Shown: positions 1 through 5,571 of the stretch, piece by piece
Layout of the letters: each line of letters begins with the position of its first letter
How positions within the stretch are numbered: the first letter of the stretch is position 1
Assembly (NCBI GenBank): GCA_030824725.1
Contig: JAPJRE010000283.1
Location: 1 to 5,571 of the forward strand
Length of the DNA stretch: 5,571 nucleotides
DNA from: Sphingomonas sp.
GTDB lineage: Bacteria; Pseudomonadota; Alphaproteobacteria; Sphingomonadales; Sphingomonadaceae
Direction of reading: 5' to 3'
The notes under the pieces: model-generated
The model's input: the letters and a program-made list of their open reading frames with translations, nothing else
The model's database searches: none
What the model was told of the DNA's origin: nothing
Translations under genes and position numbers: made by a program

Positions 1-2
1 AA

Positions 3-1022
3 GTAATCGTCGGCCGCCCAAAGGTGGATGCGCGCGGCTGGAAGACCGAACTCGGCCCATGGGCGCGCTTCGTTGAGAGAGCCTACGGGACCGATCAGAA
101 CCGTTTCTGCTACGCGCTGTTTTCGGGGCGCGAAGTCATGGCAGTTGCCGTTTCCGGCGTGCCTCGAGCGCCCAGCGTCCGCTTCGGGTCGGAAGGCGAC
201 CTGGTCGAATTGGTGCAGGATGCGCTGCTGAAACATGGGTTCGATTTGGGTCCGAGCGGTGCCGACGGCGACTGCGGACTGGCGACGATCGCTGCGATAC
301 GGCTATTCCAGTTGCAGAACTTTGGAGCCGGTGCTGTCGACCTGATTGTCGGCGGAACAACCGGTAAGGCGCTCGGGCTGGAGTGGCCGCTGGCGCTCAA
401 GGGCGACATGCCGGCGATGATCGCGCCTCCGGCCACACCGTTGGGACCGCGCATTCCCGTGGCCGCTCCAGCTTCCGCTGGGCCCGACGTGCCCGAAGCT
501 GCTCCGAAATACCGCGCGCTGACGGTTGGCGGTCAGTATAGCGACAAGCCGTTCGATCTGAGCCTCAAGCGGTCGTTCCGCACCAACAATCCTGGCGCAC
601 TCAATTTCCGCCCCTGGCAGAACAAATTTGCCTGCGTCGGAAAAACGCAGCCCGACCGGGCAGGCAACGAGACGGCCATTTTCGTCACGCCAGAGCATGG
701 TATCGCGGCCTGGCACCATTTGATGACTGACCGTTACGGGTTCAAGGCGGACGGTAAGATCACGCTGTCCACGCTTGCGCAACATTATGCGGGCATCGCC
801 GATGTCGGTGCGGCTGCTGTAAGGAACTATGTCGTCGGCTGGTGCAGGTTCGAAAAGGACCTGAACGAAAACCGAGTGCTTAAGCTCGATAATGACGACG
901 ATATGGTGCTGCTCGCACGCGCGATGTTCGGCCATGAATATGGGGGGGCGTCGCCCTGGAAAGACCAGCAGGTGGTGACGGCACTTGATCTCAAACGACG
1001 GAACAAACTGCCTGAAGCCTGA
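3..1022 (+). CDS. Peptidoglycan-binding / P5-like lysozyme-fold protein (5' end outside window)
   Basis: Probably binds and may cleave peptidoglycan. The frame has no stop back to the left edge, and the 45 codons before the internal ATG at 138 are about 76% G/C at third positions, so the real start probably lies upstream. GTG at 24 and ATG at 138 are fallback starts with poor ribosome sites. Numbering from GTG 24, residues 51-118 look like a PG_binding_1 domain (GDLVELVQDALLKHGF, then an LATIAAIRLFQ helix and a GGTTGKALGL end). Residues 126-175 are a Pro/Ala-rich linker. Residues 182-312 resemble the P5-like domain of phage virion-associated lysozyme-like proteins: RTNNPGALNF, W198, a FVTPEHGIAAW block, and a closing LLARAMFGHEYGG segment. 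No signal peptide can be judged because the N-terminus is missing. It ends 21 bases before the gasdermin gene and is co-directional. Domain calls are fairly confident; enzymatic activity is inferred. Confidence 0.75.
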   Translation, partial: VIVGRPKVDARGWKTELGPWARFVERAYGTDQNRFCYALFSGREVMAVAVSGVPRAPSVRFGSEGDLVELVQDALLKHGFDLGPSGADGDCGLATIAAIRLFQLQNFGAGAVDLIVGGTTGKALGLEWPLALKGDMPAMIAPPATPLGPRIPVAAPASAGPDVPEAAPKYRALTVGGQYSDKPFDLSLKRSFRTNNPGALNFRPWQNKFACVGKTQPDRAGNETAIFVTPEHGIAAWHHLMTDRYGFKADGKITLSTLAQHYAGIADVGAAAVRNYVVGWCRFEKDLNENRVLKLDNDDDMVLLARAMFGHEYGGASPWKDQQVVTALDLKRRNKLPEA

Positions 1023-1031
1023 TCCTTTCCT

Positions 1032-1037
1032 GGGGGG
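1032..1037 (+). promoter_or_regulatory. G-rich ribosome binding site that sets the gasdermin start
   Basis: A run of six G directly abuts ATG 1038 but lies six bases before ATG 1044. Only the second spacing is workable, so translation should start at 1044, giving Met-Gly-Leu-Cys and placing the cysteine at position 4 rather than 6. Confidence 0.65.
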
Positions 1038-1043
1038 ATGCAC

Positions 1044-1862
1044 ATGGGACTCTGCGCCGACAAGTCGATCAACCATCTGGCCGGTTTGGGTCTCAACACC
1101 ATCCTCCATCCGCAGGAAAACATCCCGCCGCTTTCGCTGCTCGGCGAGGCAGATGGCCAGCGTGCGCTGATCGGCACGCTCGATCAGTTGGTGAAGCATC
1201 CTAGCGCGCCATCGCCTACCATCACCACGGCGGCTGCGGGCAACATCAACGGCCAGCGGTCGAGCAAACTGCCGATCGATCTCGGCATCAACCTGCTCGG
1301 CAACATCATCAGCGCGATGGGCGGGAATCTCGGGATCGGCGCAGCCTATGAGCATGCCCAGCGCATCGAATTCGCCTATACGGGCGTCGCGCGGGATCGC
1401 GCCAACGTCATCCAGATCGGCGACTATCTCCAGGGCGTATCGATCCGTTGGCATCACCCGATCCTGCAAGAGTATCTCTTCGGCAAGGGAAATCTCTATG
1501 TCCTTACCGAAACGGTGCGGTCGGCGGAGCTCAGCGTCACGGCCTATGATGCGCACAAGGCATCGTTGTCACTGGACGTGCCCGAGATCCGGCAGATTAT
1601 CGGCGGTAAAATCGGCGTGGCGAGCGAAGGCAGCGGCAACACTACGGTAAGCTACAAAGGCGACCGCCAGCTGGTGTTCGGGTTTGTCGCAATTGAGCTA
1701 TCGGCCGCCGACAATCACGATGGTGAGTTGCACCTGGCTTTCCGGCCGGTTCGGGCGGGCGGCGTGGCACTGGGGCTTGCCGCGCCGGCGATCGTGCCCA
1801 CCCTGTTTCCTGGTCCATTGCAAACGCTGCCGGCCCTCGACTTAGCCGCGCTTGCCCGCTGA
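1044..1862 (+). CDS. Bacterial gasdermin (bGSDM) pore-forming protein
   Basis: Predicted to be kept inactive by its C-terminal tail until a protease cuts it, then to oligomerise into large inner-membrane pores that kill the cell. ATG 1044 is preferred over ATG 1038 because the G-rich ribosome site lies at 1032-1037; this gives 272 residues, within the usual bGSDM size. Family-like features are an MGLCADKSINHL start with Cys4 (bGSDMs carry a lipidated Cys near the N-terminus), a nearby NIPPLSLL block (26-33), a glycine-rich amphipathic stretch DLGINLLGNIISAMGG (79-94) followed by LGIGAAYEHAQRIEFAY, LYVLTETVRSAELSV (151-165), SLSLDVPEIRQIIGGKIGV (174-192) and YKGDRQLVFGFVAIEL (204-219). The last 40 residues are hydrophobic and Pro/Ala/Leu-rich, fitting an inhibitory tail. 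There is no signal peptide. The protease gene starts 11 bases downstream. The call rests on recalled family patterns, not an alignment. Confidence 0.85.
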   Translation: MGLCADKSINHLAGLGLNTILHPQENIPPLSLLGEADGQRALIGTLDQLVKHPSAPSPTITTAAAGNINGQRSSKLPIDLGINLLGNIISAMGGNLGIGAAYEHAQRIEFAYTGVARDRANVIQIGDYLQGVSIRWHHPILQEYLFGKGNLYVLTETVRSAELSVTAYDAHKASLSLDVPEIRQIIGGKIGVASEGSGNTTVSYKGDRQLVFGFVAIELSAADNHDGELHLAFRPVRAGGVALGLAAPAIVPTLFPGPLQTLPALDLAALAR

Positions 1863-1873
1863 ACGAGGCGAGC

Positions 1874-3400
1874 ATGGGGAAAGAGAAAGATCAGGAACAG
1901 CTCCGCCGTCATTCGGCCTACTACCGGGTGGCGCCCAATCTGCTCTCGCAGGTCCAGCCAGACACCAGGGCAAGCGTTATCGTCGAACTGAATATCGACT
2001 ATCCTGGCGGCCTGCCCGCGGCGCGGAAAGATGCCGTCGACCTGTTGAAGTCGATCGGCGTGAGCGCGGCCCGCTTGCTGACCCCCAAAGATCTATATAG
2101 CCGTCACCATTTGTTTCTTGACCTGTCCGGTGCAGAACTGCTCGCGCTGTCCGCACCGCCGAAGCAGGAAGGGTTGGAGAAGGTCAAGCCGCATCCGATC
2201 TACAAGATTTGGTCGGATGAGGCGTTGCGGCCGCTCGCCAGTTTCGCTTCCGTATCCGTTCGTACCATCAAGGCGGAAGCTTGCCTCACGACCTTCGGCT
2301 CCGACGGGAAGGACATCGTTGTCGCCGTCGCCGATAGCGGCATCGACCGAACTCATCGCCACTTCAGAAAACATCGCAACCTCGACCTGCCGAGGGCGAT
2401 CCGGCACCGCGATTTCACGGGGGACCACCCCACTTCCGGCAAGGCGGCGCTGGTCGATCCGCTTGGCCACGGCACGCATGTCGCTGGGATCATCGCGGGG
2501 GAGATAGATGCGAAGCCGGGCGAGGTCGTCCGCCTGCGCGAATGGCACAACGCCCCGACCACAGCCGGCGTGAACGACGAGGAGATGGCGGAGACGCAAA
2601 CGGTCCCGGAACACAATGACGCAGCAGTGACTCTGCGCGGTGTGGCGCCAAAGGCGAAGCTATTATCGCTGAGGGTATTGGATGAAAGCGGTAACGGCAA
2701 GGTGAGCCGGCTGATCGCCGCCCTGGATTATCTCTACTCGCTGAACGACTCTGGGCGGAAGTTGAATGTACATTGTCTCAACCTGAGCCTCGGCTATGGG
2801 TTCGACGCGCGATGGTATGCTGCGGGACAGAGCCCGCTTTGCGTTGTCGTCAATCGCCTGGTGCGCAGCGGTATGGTCGTTGTGGTGGCCGCTGGGAATG
2901 ATGGCTCGATGGAACTGGCCATGGCCTCCAATATGCCCGCAAAGCGCGTCGGCAGGGACCAGTCCATCAACGATCCGGGCAACGCAGCCGAGGCAATTAC
3001 CGTCGGATCCACGCACGCGGAGGCGCCGCATCTTTACGGCGTATCCTATTTCTCGTCGCGCGGACCGACCGCGGACGGGCGGGAGAAGCCGGATTTGCTG
3101 GCGCCTGGTGAACGCATTCTTTCCTGCGCTGCTGACAAGGCGGCGAAGCAGGTGCTTGCGGATGCCGGGCAGAATTTTGATCCCAAGAAGGTATATTATC
3201 GCGAGGAGAGCGGCACCAGCATGGCATCGGCCCATGTTGCGGGAGCCGCCGCCGCCTTCCTCTCGATCCAAGGGGAATTCATCAACGAGCCCCAGCGCCT
3301 GAAGAAGGTGCTGATGGCCAGTTGTACGGATCTCGGGCGCAAGCGCGATTTCCAGGGCGCGGGTCTGATCGACCTGATGCGCGCCGTGCAATCCGTCTAG
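1874..3400 (+). CDS. Cytoplasmic subtilisin-like serine protease (peptidase S8), likely gasdermin activator
   Basis: An endopeptidase of the S8 family. The triad is complete: Asp154 in VAVADSGID, His199 in LGHGTHVAG and Ser449 in ESGTSMASAHVAG (codon 3218-3220), with oxyanion Asn342 in VVVAAGNDG. The usual Pro of GTSMASP is Ala453. Residues 34-95 have a beta-alpha-beta pattern like an I9-type inhibitor prodomain, and YKIWSDEALRPL (110-121) matches the linker seen before the catalytic domain in many bacterial S8 proteins. A charged insert (about 209-255) follows the His motif, where other subtilases vary. At 508 residues it is longer than secreted subtilisins. The N-terminus (MGKEKDQEQLRRHS) is charged, with no signal peptide, so it should stay in the cytoplasm and could reach the gasdermin. 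ATG 1874 has CGAGG at 1864-1868. Proteases adjoining bGSDM genes are a known arrangement; cleavage of this neighbour is inference. Confidence 0.93.
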   Translation: MGKEKDQEQLRRHSAYYRVAPNLLSQVQPDTRASVIVELNIDYPGGLPAARKDAVDLLKSIGVSAARLLTPKDLYSRHHLFLDLSGAELLALSAPPKQEGLEKVKPHPIYKIWSDEALRPLASFASVSVRTIKAEACLTTFGSDGKDIVVAVADSGIDRTHRHFRKHRNLDLPRAIRHRDFTGDHPTSGKAALVDPLGHGTHVAGIIAGEIDAKPGEVVRLREWHNAPTTAGVNDEEMAETQTVPEHNDAAVTLRGVAPKAKLLSLRVLDESGNGKVSRLIAALDYLYSLNDSGRKLNVHCLNLSLGYGFDARWYAAGQSPLCVVVNRLVRSGMVVVVAAGNDGSMELAMASNMPAKRVGRDQSINDPGNAAEAITVGSTHAEAPHLYGVSYFSSRGPTADGREKPDLLAPGERILSCAADKAAKQVLADAGQNFDPKKVYYREESGTSMASAHVAGAAAAFLSIQGEFINEPQRLKKVLMASCTDLGRKRDFQGAGLIDLMRAVQSV

Positions 3401-3406
3401 GGGGAG
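3400..3406 (+). promoter_or_regulatory. Ribosome binding site overlapping the protease stop, for a GTG start
   Basis: GGGGGAG begins at the last base of the protease TAG stop and lies six bases before GTG 3413. It supports the GTG start of the hydrolase and suggests translational coupling to the protease gene. Confidence 0.65.
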
Positions 3407-3412
3407 ACGCCC

Positions 3413-4747
3413 GTGGAGACGATAGCCTCGCTGCCGTTTGCGCGGCTCTCGACCGACAAGGCGGGGCTGCTCGCCGCGGGGAGCAGCTTCGCGGTACCGC
3501 CCGGTGTGACCGATCTGATCGTGATCAGCCATGGCTGGAAGAACAGCGAGCAGGCCGCGCTGGAATTATATGGCACGCTGCTCAGCCATGTGCGGGATGT
3601 GGCGGGCGAATCCTTTACCCAGGGTGCTCGTCGGTGGGGGGTGGCTGGCGTTTTCTGGCCTGCATTCCGCTTTCGTCCCGATCTGACGCTCTTGCCTGAG
3701 GACGGATCAGCAGGGGTGGGCGGTCCCGCAGCCTCGGTCGGTGATGTGGACTTGTCACGTGACGAACTCGCCCTTGCGGCGGCGGCAGTCGCCGCTGCGC
3801 TGGAATGCGACGAGACGCCGTTCGTGCGTGCGGCCATTGATGCTGCAGCCGGTGGTGCCCTGGCTAATGCTTTTCTCGATCGGCTTCGGAAAGACTTGAC
3901 CCCGGCGGCCGACCTAGCCGCCGATCATGCCGACTTGCTCATGCAACCGGGTGGGGAACTGATCGCAAACCTGAGCAGTGGAGGCCAGGGAGCCTCGCTC
4001 TCCTTCGTCAGTGCCACCGCCGACCCCGCTGTCGGGAATGCGGCGGGCTTCCGCGAAGTGGTAGGAAAATTTCAGCGCTGGAAAGCAGGCCGCCGCGCGG
4101 CGGTCGCGGGGTTGCTCAACCAAGCCACCTATTACGAGATGAAAGCGCGCGCCGGACAGGTGGGGAAGGCACTTGCGCCGATCATCCAAACGAGTGCCGC
4201 AAACGTCCGCGTACATCTTATCGGCCACAGCTTCGGCGCTCGGCTCGTCTCTTCTCTGGCAAACACGCTTACCGCGATGCGGCCCGCGTCGCTGTCGCTG
4301 CTCCAGGGCGCCTTTTCCCACAACGGCTTCGGCATTGTCGAGGCGACCGCGTCGGGTCCGGCGCGCATCGAAGGCGTCTTCCGTGCCGTCGTCGCTGAAA
4401 AGCGGATTGCCGGGCCCTTGCTCGTCACGCACACCCATAACGATACCGCCGTTGGGTTCTTCTATGCGTTGGCATCCACATTGTCTCAGGATATCGCGAG
4501 CGGGATGCAGGAAACGGCCTCCCGGCTGATCGGCGGCCCGGATGATCGCCATGGCGGGCTAGGTGCCAACGGTGCGCTGTCATTGGCCAGCAGCGAGAGC
4601 GAAGACCATGTCGCGCTGCCTGCCGCGCCTACACCGATTCTGGCGCCCGGCATCGTGCACAACGTGCTGGCCGACGCCATCATCCGCGATCACAACGACG
4701 TCGCGAACCGGGAAGTCGCCCGGCTCGTGTGGGCGGCTCTGACCTGA
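3413..4747 (+). CDS. Alpha/beta hydrolase (lipase/esterase-like), GTG start
   Basis: A serine hydrolase of unknown substrate, 444 residues. TDLIVISHGWKNS (33-45) is the first core strand with the HG oxyanion turn. VHLIGHSFGARLVSSLANTL (267-286) is the nucleophile elbow, with Ser273. The acid is probably Asp344 in THTHNDTAV, after the strand GPLLVTH. The base is probably His427 in IIRDHNDVANREVA near the end, in the expected order. About 170 residues (90-260) between the core strand and the elbow are Ala/Gly-rich and mostly helical-looking; they may form a lid or partner-binding region. No signal peptide or membrane segment is seen. GTG 3413 is chosen because GGGGGAG at 3400-3406 sits six bases before it. 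It lies 12 bases after the protease stop and 10 before the SIR2-like gene. It could act on lipids, acyl groups or peptides, or be a regulator; the sequence does not decide. Confidence 0.8.
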   Translation: METIASLPFARLSTDKAGLLAAGSSFAVPPGVTDLIVISHGWKNSEQAALELYGTLLSHVRDVAGESFTQGARRWGVAGVFWPAFRFRPDLTLLPEDGSAGVGGPAASVGDVDLSRDELALAAAAVAAALECDETPFVRAAIDAAAGGALANAFLDRLRKDLTPAADLAADHADLLMQPGGELIANLSSGGQGASLSFVSATADPAVGNAAGFREVVGKFQRWKAGRRAAVAGLLNQATYYEMKARAGQVGKALAPIIQTSAANVRVHLIGHSFGARLVSSLANTLTAMRPASLSLLQGAFSHNGFGIVEATASGPARIEGVFRAVVAEKRIAGPLLVTHTHNDTAVGFFYALASTLSQDIASGMQETASRLIGGPDDRHGGLGANGALSLASSESEDHVALPAAPTPILAPGIVHNVLADAIIRDHNDVANREVARLVWAALT

Positions 4748-4752
4748 GGAGG
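4746..4752 (+). promoter_or_regulatory. Strong Shine-Dalgarno overlapping the hydrolase stop
   Basis: GAGGAGG, near-perfect for 16S pairing, shares two bases with the TGA stop of the hydrolase and lies five bases before ATG 4758. It is the best ribosome site in the window. It implies efficient, coupled translation of the SIR2-like gene and confirms that a real gene begins here although its end is not in the window. Confidence 0.75.
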
Positions 4753-4757
4753 CGCAG

Positions 4758-5571
4758 ATGATGGCCTCCTTCCTCAAAAAATACTATTTGAACGATGCGA
4801 AGCTGGCGCAGCGTGCGCTGCTGGAATTTCATCGCGCGCTCTCTTCGGGGCGATTGATCGCCTTCACAGGTTCGCTGACGACGGAGCCCTGCGGCTATGG
4901 CACCTGGGCCGAACTGATCGACGCCTATGGCCGGCTGGCCGACATCGCGCTTGATACTGCCGACCCGAACGATGTTTGGGCGCGCATGCTAAAGGAACTC
5001 CAGGGCGGTGATCGCGCGTCGGGAGAAGCCAAGAATAAAATCATCGCGCGATTCCGCCGCTTCCTGGCCGACAAAGAAGGCGTGAAGATCGATCCGCGCG
5101 TCGCGCTCAGCTTGTTCGAGGAGGTACTGCTCCAGCCCGATGCCGAGCGGGCTGAGGTGGCCCAGCAATGGGGAGACTGGGAACTCGACAAGATCCGCGA
5201 GCCCATCGACTTGCTTGCGATCGGGATAGCCCGCTATTTCCGCAGACCGTATCGCGAGCGGAGAGAAGATCCGGCGCAGGATGTGCTTTCGGCGTTGATA
5301 GACGGTGTCGGCGTGCGTCGAATCGCGACGCTCAACTATGATCTCGAGCTCGAAGGGCGGCTCATTCTCGCCGATCAGGTGCTCGACGCCGATGAATTCC
5401 CGTTCGACCGTCTCCGTAGGCTGCGCGTCAGCGGGAACCGCGACCTGTTCGACTGGGACCTGGCCAGCGGACGTATCCGGCGCGTCATGCCCAACGGCCA
5501 CGCTGTCGAGAGCGACATCCTCAATCGTGAACGCATCGACCGGATGCTGGAATTCGCCATCGGTGCAGATG
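4758..5571 (+). CDS. SIR2-like domain protein, probable NAD-consuming effector (3' end outside window)
   Basis: The frame runs from ATG 4758 to the right edge without a stop, giving 271 residues of a longer protein. RLIAFTGSLTTEPCGYGTWAEL (32-53) corresponds to the nucleotide-binding start of SIR2-like proteins, normally of the form GAGxS followed by G-x-P-x-W. RRIATLNYDLELEG (187-200) corresponds to the TxNYD motif. Between them is a mainly helical region, as in antiphage SIR2 proteins such as those of Thoeris, Avs and DSR systems, which degrade NAD+ to stop infected cells. The glycine motif is altered (Leu40 where the second Gly is expected), so activity is not certain. GAGGAGG at 4746-4752 is a strong ribosome site overlapping the previous stop; ATG 4761 is an alternative start. 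Any C-terminal sensor or effector domain lies outside the window. The SIR2 call is good; NADase function is inferred from the family. Confidence 0.78.
   Translation, partial: MMASFLKKYYLNDAKLAQRALLEFHRALSSGRLIAFTGSLTTEPCGYGTWAELIDAYGRLADIALDTADPNDVWARMLKELQGGDRASGEAKNKIIARFRRFLADKEGVKIDPRVALSLFEEVLLQPDAERAEVAQQWGDWELDKIREPIDLLAIGIARYFRRPYRERREDPAQDVLSALIDGVGVRRIATLNYDLELEGRLILADQVLDADEFPFDRLRRLRVSGNRDLFDWDLASGRIRRVMPNGHAVESDILNRERIDRMLEFAIGAD

Noticed and set aside
3..1022. Prophage origin suggested by the phage-like P5 domain
   Set aside because: No other gene in the window is phage structural, replication or integration related, and the gene is arranged as part of the gasdermin operon. P5-like domains also occur in chromosomal proteins.
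1038..1043. Upstream ATG as the gasdermin start
   Set aside because: The G-run ribosome site directly touches this ATG with no spacer, while ATG 1044 has proper spacing and yields the expected near-terminal cysteine.
303..1556. 417-codon antisense open frame
   Set aside because: It spans the end of the wall-acting gene and most of the gasdermin gene, crossing their junction. It is Arg/His-rich with no recognisable domain; it is a high-GC mirror frame of the true genes.
2796..3302. 168-codon + strand frame inside the protease gene
   Set aside because: It overlaps the core catalytic domain in another frame, is Arg/Ser/Pro-rich and has no ribosome site; it is a shadow.
2663..3532. 289-codon antisense open frame
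   Set aside because: It covers the conserved Asn and Ser motifs of the protease and runs into the hydrolase gene. Its composition is that of a shadow frame (Arg, His, Gly rich) and no motif is visible.
3914..4552. 212-codon antisense open frame over the hydrolase
   Set aside because: The + strand frame carries GHSFG and the rest of the catalytic order; the antisense product has no recognisable features.
4989..5501. 170-codon antisense open frame near the right edge
   Set aside because: The + strand frame from 4758 has a strong ribosome site and SIR2 motifs and stays open to the edge, which explains the region better.
1..5571. Search for terminators, CRISPR repeats, tRNA, insertion sequence ends and internal promoters
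   Set aside because: By eye, no hairpin followed by a T-run, no repeated spacer pattern, no cloverleaf and no terminal inverted repeats were seen. The window is nearly all coding.

Overview
The window is about 5.6 kb of high-GC DNA filled by five genes, all on the + strand, separated by only 10-21 bases. Four have a good Shine-Dalgarno sequence, and two of those sequences overlap the stop codon of the gene before. This is the layout of a single operon. Strong G/C bias at third codon positions and the gene style suggest a proteobacterium, most likely an alphaproteobacterium (perhaps Sphingomonadales-like). That placement is inference: there is no rRNA or other taxonomic marker.

Layout: (1) 3-1022, the 3' part of a gene open at the left edge, encoding a peptidoglycan-binding domain, a Pro/Ala linker and a P5-like (lysozyme-like) domain. 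(2) 1044-1862, a 272-residue protein that reads as a bacterial gasdermin, a membrane pore-former, with Cys4 placed for lipidation and a hydrophobic C-terminal tail. (3) 1874-3400, a non-secreted subtilisin-family protease with an intact Asp/His/Ser triad and an N-terminal prodomain-like region. (4) 3413-4747, a GTG-started alpha/beta hydrolase with a GHSFG nucleophile elbow and a large insert. (5) 4758 to the right edge, the N-terminal 271 residues of a SIR2-like protein, a family that includes NAD-degrading antiphage effectors.

Working model (inference): this is a pyroptosis-like abortive-infection operon. The protease would remove the gasdermin tail and release the pore-former. The peptidoglycan-acting protein could then reach the wall through the pores, like a holin plus endolysin, while the SIR2-like protein and the hydrolase could be further effectors or sensors. 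The gasdermin-protease pair matches a known bacterial theme. The combination with a wall-acting protein, an alpha/beta hydrolase and a SIR2 protein is the unusual part. No promoter, terminator, RNA gene, CRISPR array, insertion sequence or notable repeat was seen. Both ends of the operon lie outside the window, and there is no gene-free stretch longer than 21 bases.
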